Below are positions 53,501-64,000 of a stretch of DNA of 64,000 nt, one piece after another; the first letter of the stretch is position 1, and every line of letters starts with the position of its first letter. This DNA comes from Acrocarpospora macrocephala (GTDB lineage: Bacteria > Actinomycetota > Actinomycetes > Streptosporangiales > Streptosporangiaceae): the NCBI RefSeq assembly GCF_009687865.1, contig NZ_BLAE01000038.1, positions 1 to 64,000 on the forward strand, given 5' to 3'. A model generated the notes under the pieces. It had not been told where the DNA came from. It saw only the letters and a list, made by a program, of their open reading frames with translations, and made no database searches. A program made the position numbers and the translations under genes.

Positions 53501-56500
53501 CCGCGTATGTGTGGCTCGACGACCTGCCGCTGAGCCCCAGCGGAAAGCTCGACCGGGACGCCCTGCCCGCGCCCCGAGCCGTCAAGGCCGGGAGCCGGGC
53601 TCCGAGCGGCGCACGCGAACACCTGCTCACCGAGATCTTCGCCGCCGTGCTGAAACTGCCCGAGGTCGGCGCCGATGACGACTTCTTCCTGCTCGGCGGC
53701 GACAGCATCACCTCGATCGGCGTTTCCAGCCGTGCCCGCCGCGCCGGACTCGATCTGAGCCCCCGCGACGTCTTCGAACACCGCACCCCGGCCGCCCTCG
53801 CGGCCACCGCCCTCATCGTGACGGAGGTCGCGCCCACCGCCGACACTTTCGCCCTCACGGCTGAGGAAACCGAGCGCGTGCACCGGCTCGGCGCCGTGGA
53901 CGACATCTGGCCGCTGGCGCCCCTCCAGGAGGGCTTGTTCTTCCACGCCACCTACGACGACAGCGCCCTGGACGTCTACACCGTCCACGAGTCCTTCGAC
54001 TTCGCCACCCCGCTCGACGCCGGCCGCCTGCGCCGCGCCGTCCGGCTGCTGCTCGACCGCAACCCCAGCCTGCGCGCCGGATTCACCAGCGAAGGCCTGC
54101 GCCAGCCGGTGCAGTTCATCGTCGCCGACCCGGAGATCCCCCTGGACGTCGTCGACCTGTCCGGCCTGCCCCCGGAGGAGCGGGACGCCCGGATGGCCGA
54201 GGTGATCGCCGAAGAGCGCACCCGCCGGTTCGACCTGTCCCGGCCGCTGCTGTTCCGGCTCCTCCTGATCCGGCTGGGTGACGGCCGCGGCGACAGGCTG
54301 GTCGTCGGCCGGCACCTGCTGCTGTGGGACGGCTGGTCGGCCTGGCTCTTCTTCGGCCAACTCCTCGCCCTCTACGCCACCGGCGACGACCGCGCTCTCC
54401 CCCCGCCGGGCAGCTACCGCGACTACCTCACCTGGTTGGCGGCCCAGGACACGACCGTCGCCACCCAGGCCTGGCGAGCCGCCCTCGACGGCCTCGCTGA
54501 ACCCACATTGCTCGCCGACGCGGGCAAGGAACCCGTCATCCCGGAGAGCCTCGACACCGAACTGCCCGCCGAGCTCGCCGACCGGCTGCGCGCGGCGACC
54601 CGGGGCAACGGCCTGACCCTCAACACGCTGCTCAACGCCGCCTGGGGGTTGGTGCTCGCGAGCGCGACCGGCCGCACCGACGTGGTGTTCGGCACCACGG
54701 TCGCGGGCCGCCCGAGCGAGGTGCCCGAGGTCGAGAACGTCATCGGCATGTTCCTCAACACCGTCCCGGCCCGCGTCGCCTTCGATCCGGCCGAATCGGT
54801 GCTCGCGCTGCTGCGCCGGATCCAGGGCGAACGCCTCGCCCTCATGCCGTACGAATACCTCGGGCTGGGCGTGCTGCAGGCCGAGACCGGCCATCGGCGG
54901 CTGTTCGACTCCCTCTTCGTGCTGCGCGACGGCGACACCGAGGACCGCCTCACCGACCTCCACGACCGGTACGGCGCGACCGCCGTCGCCAACGTGGACG
55001 CCACCCACTACCCGATCAACCTGATCGTGACCCCCGGCCACCGGATCAGGGTGACCCTCACCCACCGCCCCGACCTGATCGACCACGCCCGGGCACAAGC
55101 GCTGCTCGACCGGTTCGCCCTCCTCCTGGAGCGGCTGGCCGGCGATCTGGACGCCCCCGTCGGCAGCCTCGACCCCCTGCTCCCCGCCGAGCGGACCGCG
55201 CTGGAGCTCGAATGGGCGCCCAGCCGCGTGCCCGTCCCCGAGGAGACCATCGCCGACCTGCTCGCCGTCCAGGCCACCCGCACCCCCGGCGCTCTCGCGC
55301 TCGTCTTCGGCGACCGCACGGTCACCTACGCCGAACTGGACGCGAGGATCAACCGCCTGGCCCGGCTGATGCTGGCCCGTGGCGCCGGCCCGGAGCGGAT
55401 CGTCGCGCTCGGGCTGGCGCGATCCATCGACATGGTTGCGGCGCTGTTCGCCGTGCTCCGCACCGGAGCCGCCTACCTGCCGCTGGAGCTGGACTATCCC
55501 GACGACCGGCTGGCCGCGATGCTGGCCGACGCGCGACCTCAGTTCCTGCTGTCGACCGGCGCGGTGTCGGCACGGCTGGCCGGAGACATGCCCAGGGTCC
55601 TGCTCGACGAGATCGAAGCCGAGCTGGCCGCGCTGCCCGCCGGGCCGATCACCGAGGCCGACCGTCCGGCGTTCAGCCTGGAACACCCGGCGTACGTGAT
55701 CTACACCTCCGGTTCCACGGGGCGGCCGAAGGGCGTCGTCACGCCGTACCGCGGGCTGACGAACATGCAGCTCAACCATCAGAGGGAGATCTTCGATCCG
55801 GCGGTCGCGTCGGCGGGCGGGCGGCGGCTGCGGATCGCGCACACCGTGTCGTTCGCGTTCGACATGTCGTGGGAAGAGCTGCTCTGGCTGGTCGAGGGCC
55901 ATGAGGTGCACGTGTGCGACGAGGAGCTCCGCCGCGACGCGCAAGCCCTGGTCGCCTACTGCGAGGCGCACCGGGTGGACGTCGTCAACGTCACCCCGAC
56001 CTACGCCCACCTGCTCATCGAGGAAGGGCTGCTGGAGGGCCACCGGCCCCCGCTCGTGCTGCTCGGCGGCGAGGCCGTGCCGGAAACCGTGTGGACCAGG
56101 CTCCGCGACACCGAAGGCACCTACGGCTACAACCTGTACGGCCCCACCGAATACACGATCAACACACTCGGCGGCGGCACCCAGGACAGCGCCACCTCCA
56201 CCGTCGGCCGGCCGATCCGCGGCACCCGCGCGCACATCCTGGACGGCTGGCTGCGCCCGGTCCCCGACGGCGTCCCCGGCGAGCTGTACATCGCGGGCAT
56301 CGGCCTGGCCCGCGGCTACCTCGGCCGCCCGGCCCTGACCGCCGAACGTTTCGTCGCCGACCCGTACGGCGAGCCCGGCGAACGCCTCTACCGCACCGGC
56401 GACCTGGTCCGCCGCCGCCCGGACGGCAACCTCGACTTCCTGGGCCGCACCGACGACCAGGTCAAGATCCGCGGCCACCGGGTCGAGCCCGGCGAGATCG

Positions 56501-59500
56501 AGACCGTGCTCACCCGCAGGCCGGGGGTCGCCCAGGCCGCCGTCATCGCCCGCGACGACCCGGCGGGCGGCCAGCGGCTGGTCGCCTACCTGGTGCCCGC
56601 CGAGCTCACCGGTGACGAGCGGGAATCCGCCGAACTCGCCCAGATCGGCGAATGGCAGGAGATCTACTCCGACGAGTACGAGCAGATCGGCACCGCCGTC
56701 TTCACCGAGGACTTCGCGGGCTGGGACAGCAGCTACGACGGAACCCCGATCCCGCTCGAGCACATGCGGGAATGGCGGGCCCAGACCGTCGCCCGCATCA
56801 GGGCGTTGCGCCCCCGCCGCATCCTGGAGATCGGCGTCGGCTCCGGCCTTCTCCTGTCCCAGCTGGCACCGGACGCGGAGACGTACTGGGCGACCGACCT
56901 GGCCGCGCCGGTGATCCGCAAGATCGGCGAAGACCTGCGCCGCGACCCCGGCCTGGCCGCCAAGGTCACGCTGCGCTGCCAGCCCGCCAACGCCACCGAC
57001 GGCCTGCCGGTCGGCTATTTCGACACGATCATCATCAACTCGGTCATCCAGTATTTCCCCAGCATCGACCACCTGACCGAGGTCATCTCCGGCGTGATGC
57101 CCCTGCTCGCCCGGGGCGGCGCCCTGTTCATCGGCGACGTCCGCGACCTGCGCTCGGCCCGCACCTTCCACACGGCCATCCAGCTCACCCGCGCGACGCC
57201 GGACACCTCCCCGGACCAGGTCAGCCGGGCCGCCGACCGCGGTCTCGCCCTGGAGAAGGAACTCCTGGTCGACCCCGACTACTTCACCACCCTCTGCCAC
57301 GCCGTGGACCTGCGCACCAAGGGCGGCCGTCACCACAACGAGCTCACCCGCTACCGCTACGACGTCGTCCTCTACGACGACACGCCCGACCTCCGCCTGG
57401 GGGACGAACCCACCCTCGACTGGCAGACCCTCCTCGAACTCCACGAATCGGCGCCGGCGACCGAAGAAGACGGCCAGCGGCCACCACAGTGGCAGGATCA
57501 GCTGGCGGCGCTTCTGCGGGCCTGGCGGCCTGAGCTGGTTGAACACGCGGACATCGTGCACGCCGCCACCGACAAAAACGCGCTGCGCCTGACCGGCGTC
57601 CCGGATGGGCGGATTGGTACCGAGCGTGGTGTCACCATTTCGGGGATTGAGCCCCAGGAGCTGCGGGAAATCGCCGCCGCGGAGGGGTATCAGCTGCTCA
57701 CCACCTGGTCGGGAGAAGCCGGGCGGTTCGAGGCGGTCTTCATCCGCGGCGAGGTTCGCCTCACTTCGGGGCTGTATCGGCAAGGAGGCGGCACTCCTCC
57801 TTACGCGAACGCGCCCGTGACGGGGCGACAGGCCGGAGGGCTGGTGGCCCGAGTCCGGGAGGAATTGCGGCAGGAACTGCCCGACTACATGGTTCCCGGG
57901 GCTTTCGTCGTGCTCGACCGGCTTCCAATGAACGACAACGGGAAGCTCGACGTCGCGGCGCTGCCGGACGCAGAATCCGTGGTGGCGTCAAACGGGCGCG
58001 GACCGCGTACCCCGCGAGAAGAGGTGCTTTGCCGGCTCTTCGCGGAGGTTCTCGCGCTTCCGGAGGCCGGGGCGGAGGACAGTTTCTTCGATCTCGGCGG
58101 GCATTCGCTGCTCGCGACGCGGCTGATCAGCAGGGCCAGAGTCGAGCTCGGCGCCGAACTGGCGATCCGCGACCTGTTCGAAGCGCCCACGCCCGCGCTG
58201 CTGGCCGAACGCGCGGACGCGGGCAAGCCCGCGCGCCCGCCCGTGGTGGCGGTCGCCGACCGGCCCGAACGGATTCCGGTGTCGGCCGCGCAGCGCCGGT
58301 TGTGGCTGGCCGAGCGGCTCAGCGGCGGCGACGCGTACCATTTCCCCCTTGTCGTACGGCTACGCGGGGAACTGGACCTGGACGCGTTACGGCGGGCGCT
58401 GGCCGATGTCGCTCTGCGGCATGAGGCGCTGCGGACGGTTTTCGTGGAACACGAGGGCGAGCCGTACCAGCTGATCCTGGATGGCGAGCCGGGCTTCGCG
58501 GTGCGGGACTGCACGCCGGAGCAGCTGGACGAACAGGTGCGGGAAGCGGTTCGGCGGCCGTTCGACCTGGCCGGGGAGATGCCGGTTCGGGCGGATGTGT
58601 TCCGGGTCGGAGCGGACGATCACGTGGTCGCGATCGTGTTGCATCACATCGCCACCGATGAATGGTCGGATCGGCCGTTCCTGGCGGATCTGGACGTCGC
58701 GTACCAGGCCAGAAAGGGCGGCGGCGAGCCGGGGTGGGCGCCGCTGCCGGTGCAGTACGCCGACTACACGATCTGGCAGAGCGACCTGCTGGCGGGCGAC
58801 GGCGAGCGGCAGCTCGGGTTCTGGACGCGCGTGCTGGACAGGCTGCCCGAGGAGATTCCGCTGCCGCTCGACCGGCCCAGGCCGGCGGATCCGGACGGGC
58901 GGGGTGGACTGGTTCGGGCGGACGTGCCCGCCGAGACGGCCCGCGCGCTGCGGGAGCTCTCCGCGGAAACCGGGACGAGCATGTTCATGCTGCTCCAGGC
59001 GGGCGTCGCCGCGCTGCTCCACCGGATGGGCGCGGGAGACGACATCCCTCTCGGCGCTCCCATCGCCGGTCGAACCGATGAGAACCTGGACGACCTGGTC
59101 GGCTTCTTCGTCAACACGCTGGTCCTGCGCGCGGATCTGTCCGGAGATCCGACGTTCGCCCAGCTGGTGGCGCGGATCAGGGACGCGGATCTGGCCGCGT
59201 TCGAACATCAGGACCTGCCCTTCGAGCGCCTGGTCGAGACGATCAACCCGCCCCGCGTGCCCGGACGTAACCCGCTATTTCAGGTAATGCTGGGCTACCA
59301 CTACCGCCCGGACGGGGACCCCGACGTGCTGGGACTGGCCACCGAGTGGTGGCCGACCCGGATCGAGACCGCCAAATTCGACCTCGACTTCACTTTCGTC
59401 GACCATGTCTCCGAAATCACCCTGCTGCTGGAGTACGCGACCGATCGGTGCGATCCGGGCACCGCGCAGTCCCTCGCCGAGCGCGCCGTCGCCCTGCTCG

Positions 59501-62500
59501 GACTCCTGGCGGAGAAAACTGGAACTCCCATCAGCCGATTCTCGGTGCTCACCGCCGAAGAGCGTCTGAACAGCTGGAATGACACCGAGAGGCCGATCGA
59601 GCGGCGCAGTGTGCCGGAATTGTTCGCCGAAGCCGTCTGGAACAAACCCCATCAGACCGCTCTCGTGACCGGCGGCAGGCGATTGACCTTCGCGGAATTG
59701 TCGGTGCGGGCTGCCAGCATCGCCCGCATGCTCAAGCAACGGGGGATCGGGTTCGAGGACGTGGTCGGCCTGGCTTTGCCCAGGTCGGAGATGGTTCCGG
59801 CAATTCTCGGCGTGCTTTCCGCAGGCGCCGCATATCTGCCGTTGGACCCTGCCTATCCGGTGGAACGCCTGCGATACATGCTCGACGACACCGGCGCGGC
59901 ATGCGTTCTGAGCACGGCCGATCTCGACCTGCCCGGAGCGGTCACACTCGACGATCTCGAACCCGGCGGGAGACTCGCGCCTGTCTCGGTGCCACCGGAC
60001 TCCGCCGCCTACGTCATCTACACGTCGGGTTCAACCGGAATGCCCAAGGGCGTCGTCGGGACGCATCGCGGGCTGAGCAACCTGTTCGGGTCACATCGGG
60101 CCGATCTCATCGATCCGGCGGGACCGGGCGTGCTCCGGGCGTTGCACGCGGCGTCGTTCAGCTTCGACGGTTCATGGGAGCCGCTGCTCTGGCTCCTCGC
60201 CGGCCACGAACTGCATGTTCTGGACGAACGCACCATGACCGACCCGGCCGCGCTCCTCGACTACGTCGCGGACCACGAGCTCGGCTTCATCGACCTCACC
60301 CCTACCTACCTGCAGGAACTCATCCACCACGGCTTCCTGGACGGCTACCTGCCGAAGGTCCTCGCCGTCGGCGGCGAAGCCACCTCGCCCGAACTCTGGG
60401 CACGATTGTGCGCCCTTCCCCACACGGTCGTGCACGACCTGTACGGTCCGACGGAATGCGCCGTCGACGCCTACGGCTGGCACGGCCCGCGGGAATGGGC
60501 CGCCCCGATCGCCAACACCCGGGCGCATGTGCTGGACGCGACCCTGCAACCCGTTCCGGCCGGGGTTCCCGGCGAGCTGTATCTGTCCGGCGAAGGGCTC
60601 GCGCGCGGCTATCTCGGCCGTCCCGCGCTGACCGCGGAACGCTTCGTCGCCGACCCCTTCGGCGAGCCGGGCGGGCGCCTCTACCGCACCGGCGACCTGG
60701 TCCGCCGCCGCTCCAACGGAGCCCTGGAGTTCCTTGGCCGGGCCGACGACCAGGTCAAACTCCGCGGCTTCCGGATCGAGCCCGGCGAGATCGAGGCCGT
60801 CCTGCGCGGCCACCCCGCCGTCGCCCAGGCCGCCGTCGTGATCCGCGAGGACACCCCGGGCGTACGGCGACTGGTCGCCTACGTGGCCGGCACCCGCCTC
60901 GACATCGCCGAATTGCGTGCCTATGTGGCGGCGCGCGTGCCCGAGCACCTGGTTCCGGGGGCGTTCGTCGAACTCGCCGCGCTCCCTCGATCGATCAGCG
61001 GGAAGCTGGATCGCACGTCGCTGCCCGCCCCGGAATCGGCCGCCTCCATCTCCGGGCGGCGGCCCAGGGACGCGCGTGAAGAGATCATGTGTGAGCTGTT
61101 CGCCGCCGTGCTCGGCGCGGAACGGGTCGGGGTCGACGAGGACTTCTTCGCGCTGGGCGGCCACTCGCTGCTGGCGATGCGGCTGGTCAGCCGGATTCGC
61201 GCCGATTTGGGCGCGGAGGTCTCGCTGCGCGAGGTCTTCGAGGCGCCGACCCCGGAACGGCTCGCCGCCCGGCTGCGGCAGGCGGGCGAGGTCAGGCCCG
61301 CGCCCACTCCCATCGAGGTACGGCCCGAGTTCCCGGCGTTGTCGTTCGCGCAGCAGCGGTTGTGGGTGCTGCATCGGCTGGAAGGGCCTGACTCCACGTA
61401 CAACATCCCGATGGCCTGGCGGCTGTCGGGGGACCTGGACGTGGACGCGCTCGATGCCGCGGTTCAGGATCTGGTGGCGCGGCACGAGAGCCTGCGCACG
61501 GTGTTTCCCGAACGGGACGGGCAGGCGTATCAGCTCGTGCTCACGCCTGAGCAGGCGCACGCCGTCCTCAACAGGGAAGATGTTGCGGAGAGCGAGTTGG
61601 CCGGGAGGCTCGCCGCGGCGGCCGGGCGCGGGTTCGAACTCGACCATGAAGTCCCCGTTCGGGCGTGGCTGTTCCGGGTCGCGCCGAGGGAGCATGTGCT
61701 GTTGCTGGTCGTGCACCACATCGCGGCCGATGAATGGTCCGATCGGCCGCTTCGGCGGGACCTGGCCGAGGCATACCGGGCACGGTGCGAAGGCCGGGCG
61801 CCTGATTGGGCGCCGCTGCCGGTGCAGTACATCGACTACACCCAGTGGCACCGCGACTCCCTGGACGTCACTCAGGCCGATCAGCTCGATTACTGGCGGG
61901 AGGCGCTCGCCGGAATTCCGGAGGAGCTTCCGCTGCCCGCCGACCGGCCCCGGCCTGACGAGGGCAGCCACCAAGGCGGTGCGGTCGGGCTGACCGTCGA
62001 GCCGGAACTGGCGCGCGGGCTGCGGAGGCTGGCTCGGGCGCACGGCGTCAGCATGTTCATGGTCACCCAGGCCGCCGTCGCCGCCCTATTGCACCGGCTC
62101 GGCGCGGGTGACGACATTCCCCTCGGCACGCCGATCTCCGGGCGTGGCGACGAGAAGCTGGAAGATCTGGTCGGCTTCTTCGTCAACTCGCTCGTGTTGC
62201 GTACGGATATTTCCGGCACGCCAACATTCGCGGACCTGCTGGGGCGGGTCCGGGAGACGGACCTGGCGGCGTACGAGCATCAGGATCTGCCATTCGAGCG
62301 GCTGGTGGAGGCGATCAATCCGTCCCGGTCGCTGGCCCGGCATCCGCTGTTCCAGGTGATGGTCGTCTACCTGACCGACCAGAACGGCACGCTCGATCTG
62401 CCCGGCCTGGCGGCCACGCCGGAACCGCTCGGCCAGGAGACCGCCAAGTTCGATCTCAGCTTCGACTTCATCGAGCGCGGCGACGCGCTGGAAGGCTGGA

Positions 62501-64000
62501 TCGAGTACAGCGCCGACCTGTTCGACGAGGCCACCGTCGAGCGGGTGGCCCGGCGGCTGGTCAAACTGCTGGAGCAGATCGTCGCCGAGCCCGGCCGTCC
62601 GGTCCGCGACCTGGACGTGCTCGCCGACGATGAACGCGATCTCGTCCTGACGGCGTGGAACGACACGGTTCGGCCGGTGCCCGACACGACGCTGCCCGAA
62701 CTGTTCCGGGCGCAGGCCGCTCGAACGCCGGACGCGCTCGCCCTCATCTTCGAAGAACAGCGGCTCACCTACGCGGAACTCGACGAACGGGTGGAGACGA
62801 CCGCGCGGGTGCTGGCGGGCATGGGCGCCGGACCGGAGCGTACGGTCGCCGTGGCGTTGCCGCGATCGGTCGACCTGGTCGTGGCCCTGCTGGCCGCGCA
62901 TCGGGCGGGAGCGGCGTACCTGCCGCTCGACCCCGGCTATCCGGAGGAGCGACTGGAGTTCATGCTGCGGGACGCCGAGCCCGTCTGCGTGCTCCGCGAC
63001 GGCCTTCCAGACGGTCCCCTGGGCGATCTGCCGCAGCGGTACGACGGGCGGCATCCCGCGTACGTCATCTACACCTCGGGTTCGACCGGGCGTCCGAAGG
63101 GCGTGGTCGTGCCGCAGGAGGGCATCGTCAACCGGCTGCTCTGGATGCAGGACACCTATCGCCTGACGGCTCGGGATCGTGTCCTGCAGAAGACGCCGTC
63201 CAGTTTCGACGTGTCCGTGTGGGAGTTCTTCTGGCCGCTGATCACGGGTGCGGCCCTGGTCGTCGCCCGGCCCGACGGGCATCGGGATCCCGCCTACCTG
63301 GCAGAACTCATCCAGGCCGAAGGGGTCACCACCGTCCACTTCGTTCCTTCGATGCTGAGAGCCTTCCTCGACGAACCCACCGCGGCCGGGTGCGCGGCGC
63401 TACGACGGGTGATGTGCAGCGGCGAGGCCCTCCCGGCCGCGCTCGCCGCGAAGTTCCACCAGGTCCTGGACGCCGAACTGCACAACCTCTACGGGCCGAC
63501 CGAAGCGTCCGTGGACGTGACCGCCATCGAGATCCGCCCTGGATCCGCCGGCGTTCCGATCGGGCGCCCGGTCTGGAACACCCGGACCTATGTCCTGGAC
63601 GCCGGTCTTCGGCCGGTTCCTCCGGGAGCCGTCGGAGAGCTCTACCTGGCGGGCGTCCAGCTCGCGCGCGGATATCTGTCACGCCCCGGCCTGACCGCCG
63701 AACGCTTCATCGCCGACCCGCACGGTCCTGCCGGAACGCGGATGTACCGGACCGGCGACCTCGCCCGCTGGAACCCGGACGGCTCGCTCGACTTCCTCGG
63801 CCGCGCCGACGATCAAGTCAAGATCCGCGGATTCCGCATCGAACTAGGCGAGATCGAGACCGTCCTCACCCGGCACGAGTCCGTCGCCCACGCCACCGTC
63901 ATCGTCCGCGACCAACGCCTGATCGCCTATGTGGTACCCAAAGCCGCTCCCGAAGTGCGTTGGCCCGCAGACGTCGCGGGGGTCATCCCCGAAGCGACTG
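47026..64000 (+). CDS. Giant siderophore non-ribosomal peptide synthetase, 3' end beyond window
   Basis: Start at GTG 47026, with GGGAGG at 47009-47014; the frame stays open to the window edge (5,658 codons). Visible order: C-domain C-terminal remnant (aa 1-145), A1 (about 167-1092) with an N-methyltransferase inserted before motif A10 (about 630-875), PCP1, C1, A2, PCP2, C2, A3 with a second inserted methyltransferase, PCP3, C3, A4, PCP4, C4, A5. No epimerase or thioesterase domain is seen so far. Pocket residues read: A2 D-V-W-H-F-S-L-V-D and A5 D-V-W-H-M-S-L-V-D (serine type), A3 D-M-E-N-L-G-L-I-N (hydroxyornithine type). Driven by an iron box and flanked by ornithine hydroxylase, formyltransferase and FecCD uptake genes, it assembles a hydroxamate siderophore peptide. 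Confidence 0.95.
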   Translation, partial: MSGIDESMESWRRQLIRPSNRDEALAAYAALLHRYGGGTDLTIDQGGTPLHLRVTPETTFADLLAQVATADLGDAGLVMKAGEGGVRGLGVLDLPLEVESGQVQVKGRPGLLEASAVDHMLGHYARLLADGQDRPESPIGELELLSLEERRRILLDWNATGHSVPPLTWPDMFATQVRQRPDEIALVFEETRLTYAELDERANRLAHALIARGAGPERVVALAVPRSAELIVAEVAVLKSGAAYLPLDTDYPADRIAYMLGDATPTCLVTTADMVGELPCADGLPVLVLDAPESLRELADRPSHDPAEADRGPLRAGNAAYVIYTSGSTGRPKGVVLSHAGVAKLVATQSERFGIGPHSRVLQFASPGFDVAFWDLCLGLLSGGRLVVVPSERRVPGAPLADYANANGITFMILPPALLDAMPDGVRLPPAATLLAGTERVSPELVARYARGRMMFNAYGPTEATTNSTLGLCDPDIAPGSIVPIGIPDPGTRAYVLDARLKPVPAGVTGELYLGGAGLARGYLGRPGLTAERFVADPFGEPGERLYRTGDLVRWRQDGRLEFLGRADSQVKIRGFRIEPGEIESVLRAHPAVDQAAVVVREDRPGDRRLAAYVVPALHAGDASDQVGAWKDLHELLYQAAGTESFQENFAGWNSMYDGLPIPVEEMREWRDATVARITELRPRRVLEIGVGSGLLLSRIAPACDSYWGTDLSAEAVNTLRAQLPSDLADRVELRAQPAHDVTGLPTGSFDTIVINSVAQYFPSADYLTDVIRQAATLLTPGGALFIGDIRNLRLLRCLRAAVESRRAGSPADKQALRSAIDRSVAWEGELLLDPDYFATLPGFTADIQIKRGSHHNELTRYRYDVVLHAAPSGLTPSAQAGPSGYAISGYASEITWTTLGGLSALEPRLTTDPSYSLRITGIPNVRLTDDLAALASIQDDSRSATAIPGADPEALHTLADRLGYRLILTWTGHADDGSLDAVFTKKPSQDLKVPLQDSEEPAQSSEEAAQGPKAPAQDSAAGFAPYRLNGAVRLANAPAPFRDVSALMRALRAHAAEWLPDYMVPAAFVPIDRIPVTSSGKIDASSLPVPDYGALSSGRAARDPREELLCRLYAQVLGVDAATIDDDFFALGGDSITAIRLLVGAREAGLRLTSRDVFRHRTVAALASVAVDRIDVEEAVEPLVELPDEELARIQGDHPVTVEELLPLSPLQEGFFFHSLVDGADADAYVVQQVIELAGAVDGPTLRRAAQRLLERHAPLRACFRLRPDGLPVQIIAAGLELPWREVSEAPVEAVVAEERAAPFDLGRPPLVRFALVRVGPGRSRLVLTFHHIVADGWSLPVLHRELMALYGTSAELPEVTPYKAYLRRLGERDKDAAREVWKGALAGIDEPTRLVTSPIVAGAPVPGQVHVELGEDVTARLTGQAREHGVTLGTVVQAAWGLLVGRSAGREDVVFGTTVSGRDAEVEGVESMVGLFINTLPTRFRWRPASTLGELLEHLQEEQAALLDHQHLGLAELHRLAGHTGGGDLFDSLVVFENYPAEADLTDPSGTVRITGHAFHDTVHYPLALIVKPGRRLDLVLKYHAQRLAPATVHGIADRLVRILRALATDPAQTVATLDLLSTDELATAHPAGTRVDIPETTLAAAFESQAARTPHATAVIYEGEHLTYADLDTRAETLADHLRRTGTRPEQVVAVAVPRSVDLMIALLAVLKSGAAYLPLDLDYPADRVAYMLTDSGAHTILTTSAAIPRLPATTGLTRLVIDTPDLLESVTPEVPDCRGQISAETDGGTAEAEAADSKTRVFEAEVAKPDHPAYLIYTSGSTGRPKGVVVTHRAIVNRLAWMQNEYQLAADDRVLQKTPAGFDVSVWEFFWALCEGAAVVFAKPGGHQDPAYLAGLIREQNVTTMHFVPSMLEAFLAAEEITADPSWATSLRRVFSSGEALLDSAATRWLTLTGTPLHNLYGPTEAAVDVTYHPCEASTDPQGAVVPIGRAVVPIGRPVWNTGLRVLDLCLRPVPAGVPGELYLSGVQLARGYHARPGLTAERFVADPYGEPGSRMYRTGDLVNRRDDGTIDYLGRTDRQIKLRGNRIELGEIEAALVRLPEVARAAVTVHGSSLVAYLVPAAGEYLLPATGEQPDEAALREALEAALPPAMVPTAYVWLDDLPLSPSGKLDRDALPAPRAVKAGSRAPSGAREHLLTEIFAAVLKLPEVGADDDFFLLGGDSITSIGVSSRARRAGLDLSPRDVFEHRTPAALAATALIVTEVAPTADTFALTAEETERVHRLGAVDDIWPLAPLQEGLFFHATYDDSALDVYTVHESFDFATPLDAGRLRRAVRLLLDRNPSLRAGFTSEGLRQPVQFIVADPEIPLDVVDLSGLPPEERDARMAEVIAEERTRRFDLSRPLLFRLLLIRLGDGRGDRLVVGRHLLLWDGWSAWLFFGQLLALYATGDDRALPPPGSYRDYLTWLAAQDTTVATQAWRAALDGLAEPTLLADAGKEPVIPESLDTELPAELADRLRAATRGNGLTLNTLLNAAWGLVLASATGRTDVVFGTTVAGRPSEVPEVENVIGMFLNTVPARVAFDPAESVLALLRRIQGERLALMPYEYLGLGVLQAETGHRRLFDSLFVLRDGDTEDRLTDLHDRYGATAVANVDATHYPINLIVTPGHRIRVTLTHRPDLIDHARAQALLDRFALLLERLAGDLDAPVGSLDPLLPAERTALELEWAPSRVPVPEETIADLLAVQATRTPGALALVFGDRTVTYAELDARINRLARLMLARGAGPERIVALGLARSIDMVAALFAVLRTGAAYLPLELDYPDDRLAAMLADARPQFLLSTGAVSARLAGDMPRVLLDEIEAELAALPAGPITEADRPAFSLEHPAYVIYTSGSTGRPKGVVTPYRGLTNMQLNHQREIFDPAVASAGGRRLRIAHTVSFAFDMSWEELLWLVEGHEVHVCDEELRRDAQALVAYCEAHRVDVVNVTPTYAHLLIEEGLLEGHRPPLVLLGGEAVPETVWTRLRDTEGTYGYNLYGPTEYTINTLGGGTQDSATSTVGRPIRGTRAHILDGWLRPVPDGVPGELYIAGIGLARGYLGRPALTAERFVADPYGEPGERLYRTGDLVRRRPDGNLDFLGRTDDQVKIRGHRVEPGEIETVLTRRPGVAQAAVIARDDPAGGQRLVAYLVPAELTGDERESAELAQIGEWQEIYSDEYEQIGTAVFTEDFAGWDSSYDGTPIPLEHMREWRAQTVARIRALRPRRILEIGVGSGLLLSQLAPDAETYWATDLAAPVIRKIGEDLRRDPGLAAKVTLRCQPANATDGLPVGYFDTIIINSVIQYFPSIDHLTEVISGVMPLLARGGALFIGDVRDLRSARTFHTAIQLTRATPDTSPDQVSRAADRGLALEKELLVDPDYFTTLCHAVDLRTKGGRHHNELTRYRYDVVLYDDTPDLRLGDEPTLDWQTLLELHESAPATEEDGQRPPQWQDQLAALLRAWRPELVEHADIVHAATDKNALRLTGVPDGRIGTERGVTISGIEPQELREIAAAEGYQLLTTWSGEAGRFEAVFIRGEVRLTSGLYRQGGGTPPYANAPVTGRQAGGLVARVREELRQELPDYMVPGAFVVLDRLPMNDNGKLDVAALPDAESVVASNGRGPRTPREEVLCRLFAEVLALPEAGAEDSFFDLGGHSLLATRLISRARVELGAELAIRDLFEAPTPALLAERADAGKPARPPVVAVADRPERIPVSAAQRRLWLAERLSGGDAYHFPLVVRLRGELDLDALRRALADVALRHEALRTVFVEHEGEPYQLILDGEPGFAVRDCTPEQLDEQVREAVRRPFDLAGEMPVRADVFRVGADDHVVAIVLHHIATDEWSDRPFLADLDVAYQARKGGGEPGWAPLPVQYADYTIWQSDLLAGDGERQLGFWTRVLDRLPEEIPLPLDRPRPADPDGRGGLVRADVPAETARALRELSAETGTSMFMLLQAGVAALLHRMGAGDDIPLGAPIAGRTDENLDDLVGFFVNTLVLRADLSGDPTFAQLVARIRDADLAAFEHQDLPFERLVETINPPRVPGRNPLFQVMLGYHYRPDGDPDVLGLATEWWPTRIETAKFDLDFTFVDHVSEITLLLEYATDRCDPGTAQSLAERAVALLGLLAEKTGTPISRFSVLTAEERLNSWNDTERPIERRSVPELFAEAVWNKPHQTALVTGGRRLTFAELSVRAASIARMLKQRGIGFEDVVGLALPRSEMVPAILGVLSAGAAYLPLDPAYPVERLRYMLDDTGAACVLSTADLDLPGAVTLDDLEPGGRLAPVSVPPDSAAYVIYTSGSTGMPKGVVGTHRGLSNLFGSHRADLIDPAGPGVLRALHAASFSFDGSWEPLLWLLAGHELHVLDERTMTDPAALLDYVADHELGFIDLTPTYLQELIHHGFLDGYLPKVLAVGGEATSPELWARLCALPHTVVHDLYGPTECAVDAYGWHGPREWAAPIANTRAHVLDATLQPVPAGVPGELYLSGEGLARGYLGRPALTAERFVADPFGEPGGRLYRTGDLVRRRSNGALEFLGRADDQVKLRGFRIEPGEIEAVLRGHPAVAQAAVVIREDTPGVRRLVAYVAGTRLDIAELRAYVAARVPEHLVPGAFVELAALPRSISGKLDRTSLPAPESAASISGRRPRDAREEIMCELFAAVLGAERVGVDEDFFALGGHSLLAMRLVSRIRADLGAEVSLREVFEAPTPERLAARLRQAGEVRPAPTPIEVRPEFPALSFAQQRLWVLHRLEGPDSTYNIPMAWRLSGDLDVDALDAAVQDLVARHESLRTVFPERDGQAYQLVLTPEQAHAVLNREDVAESELAGRLAAAAGRGFELDHEVPVRAWLFRVAPREHVLLLVVHHIAADEWSDRPLRRDLAEAYRARCEGRAPDWAPLPVQYIDYTQWHRDSLDVTQADQLDYWREALAGIPEELPLPADRPRPDEGSHQGGAVGLTVEPELARGLRRLARAHGVSMFMVTQAAVAALLHRLGAGDDIPLGTPISGRGDEKLEDLVGFFVNSLVLRTDISGTPTFADLLGRVRETDLAAYEHQDLPFERLVEAINPSRSLARHPLFQVMVVYLTDQNGTLDLPGLAATPEPLGQETAKFDLSFDFIERGDALEGWIEYSADLFDEATVERVARRLVKLLEQIVAEPGRPVRDLDVLADDERDLVLTAWNDTVRPVPDTTLPELFRAQAARTPDALALIFEEQRLTYAELDERVETTARVLAGMGAGPERTVAVALPRSVDLVVALLAAHRAGAAYLPLDPGYPEERLEFMLRDAEPVCVLRDGLPDGPLGDLPQRYDGRHPAYVIYTSGSTGRPKGVVVPQEGIVNRLLWMQDTYRLTARDRVLQKTPSSFDVSVWEFFWPLITGAALVVARPDGHRDPAYLAELIQAEGVTTVHFVPSMLRAFLDEPTAAGCAALRRVMCSGEALPAALAAKFHQVLDAELHNLYGPTEASVDVTAIEIRPGSAGVPIGRPVWNTRTYVLDAGLRPVPPGAVGELYLAGVQLARGYLSRPGLTAERFIADPHGPAGTRMYRTGDLARWNPDGSLDFLGRADDQVKIRGFRIELGEIETVLTRHESVAHATVIVRDQRLIAYVVPKAAPEVRWPADVAGVIPEAT
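49993..50097 (+). repeat. Five 21-bp tandem units inside the NRPS A1 tail
   Basis: In-frame units of seven codons begin with CAG at 49993, 50014, 50035, 50056 and 50077 and encode Q-[D/S/G]-x-x-x-x-[A/L/F] (for example [21 protein letters not shown]). They lie between the methyltransferase and motif A10 of module 1, at a place where module 3 has no such repeat. The segment should be a flexible acidic linker. Confidence 0.85.
50620..53810 (+). other. NRPS module 2: C1, A2 (serine-type), PCP2
   Basis: C1 begins [15 protein letters not shown] and has an intact active site HHIVADGWS (51019-51045). A2 (about 51955-53575) has pocket residues D-V-W-H-F-S-L-V-D, a serine code. Its region 52960-53030 holds a short tandem duplication ([15 protein letters not shown]). 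A10 is [15 protein letters not shown]2 is [13 protein letters not shown]. PCPs of the GGDS type often precede D-residue-handling or epimerising contexts, but no epimerase domain follows here. Confidence 0.85.
53880..58200 (+). other. NRPS module 3: C2 (atypical motif), A3 (hydroxyornithine-type) with N-methyltransferase, PCP3
   Basis: C2 begins [15 protein letters not shown], but its active site reads [11 protein letters not shown] (54307-54339), which departs from HHxxxDG. A3 (about 55240-57975) has pocket D-M-E-N-L-G-L-I-N, the code I recall for N5-modified hydroxyornithines. A second inserted methyltransferase (about 56650-57390) has ILEIGVGSG at 56821-56847, and A10 is [14 protein letters not shown]3 is [14 protein letters not shown]. 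Predicted product residue: N-methyl-N5-(formyl)hydroxyornithine. Confidence 0.85.
58260..61275 (+). other. NRPS module 4: C3 (HHxxxDE), A4 (ornithine-like variant), PCP4
   Basis: C3 has HHIATDEWS (58642-58668), with Glu in place of the motif Gly. A4 (about 59605-61035) has pocket D-G-E-D-A-G-L-V-D. The Gly236/Glu239 pattern and the SWEPLLWL strand resemble A3 more than A2, so a hydroxyornithine derivative is likely but not certain. No methyltransferase is inserted. A10 is [15 protein letters not shown]4 is [14 protein letters not shown]. Confidence 0.75.
61325..64000 (+). other. NRPS module 5 (partial): C4 (HHxxxDE), A5 (serine-type)
   Basis: C4 has HHIAADEWS (61714-61740), again with Glu for Gly. 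A5 begins near 62680 with motif [11 protein letters not shown] at about 63070; its pocket reads D-V-W-H-M-S-L-V-D, a serine code. Motif A8 ([14 protein letters not shown]) is reached at about 63820. The window ends before A10, so the PCP and everything after are not seen. Confidence 0.8.

Noticed and set aside
46942-57783. A 3,613-codon open frame on the minus strand opposite the NRPS
   Set aside because: It mirrors the NRPS frame in high-GC DNA, its product is Gly/Val/Gln-rich without motifs, and the plus frame has complete A, MT, PCP and C motifs.
60172-63339. Long minus-strand frames (60172-62043 and 62086-63339) opposite NRPS modules 4 and 5
   Set aside because: Same antisense shadow effect; no conserved domains, while the plus strand encodes clear NRPS domains.

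Overview
The window is high-GC DNA with long antisense shadow frames, typical of a filamentous actinomycete. A conservon (cvnA-D), a DUF574-type methyltransferase, DmdR/IdeR-type iron boxes and a very large NRPS all fit that group. I cannot name the genus from sequence alone, although a Streptosporangiales- or Streptomyces-like chromosome is plausible.

Layout. 1-12.2 kb holds assorted accessory genes: a partial protein with a KQGT repeat tail, an overlapping HAD/phosphoribosyltransferase-like pair, a sulfite-oxidase-family protein, a CHAP endopeptidase coupled to a 45-residue acidic ORF, an esterase with a PucR-like regulator, a divergent MarR/SDR pair, a GNAT and an LRV-repeat protein. 12.4-16.1 kb is a complete conservon with overlapping reading frames. 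16-23.3 kb carries a membrane protein, an anchored propeller-like protein, a secreted GH29 alpha-L-fucosidase, a DUF574 methyltransferase and a cytochrome P450. 23.3-31.1 kb is a graveyard of mobile DNA: IS701, IS110 and IS5 fragments, a frame-broken DUF4143 ATPase piece, a toxin-like remnant, and two copies of a tRNA-Arg 3' half in the same orientation that bracket about 3.2 kb. Intact hypothetical genes (Cys-rich protein, SUKH-like, DUF4241) sit among these scars.

31.9-39.4 kb is a co-directional minus-strand operon: IclR regulator, aldehyde dehydrogenase, sugar ABC ATPase, permease and binding lipoprotein, then a secreted CBM32-bearing protein and a strong terminator. Its genes overlap by a few bases, so it probably works as one sugar uptake and oxidation unit.

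39.7 kb to the end is a hydroxamate siderophore locus. Ornithine N5-monooxygenase and formyltransferase diverge from one iron box. FecCD-type permeases plus an ATPase face a giant NRPS across a second intergenic region with two iron boxes. The NRPS starts at a GTG (47026) and is still open at the window edge (at least 5,658 codons). Its visible order is C-remnant/A-MT-PCP, C-A-PCP, C-A-MT-PCP, C-A-PCP, C-A. Adenylation pockets read as Ser (A2, A5) and hydroxyornithine type (A3); A4 is a related variant and A1 is not assignable. The condensation domains carry several non-standard active-site motifs. Together these genes would make, and take back up, an iron-regulated N-methylated, formyl-hydroxyornithine/serine peptide siderophore.
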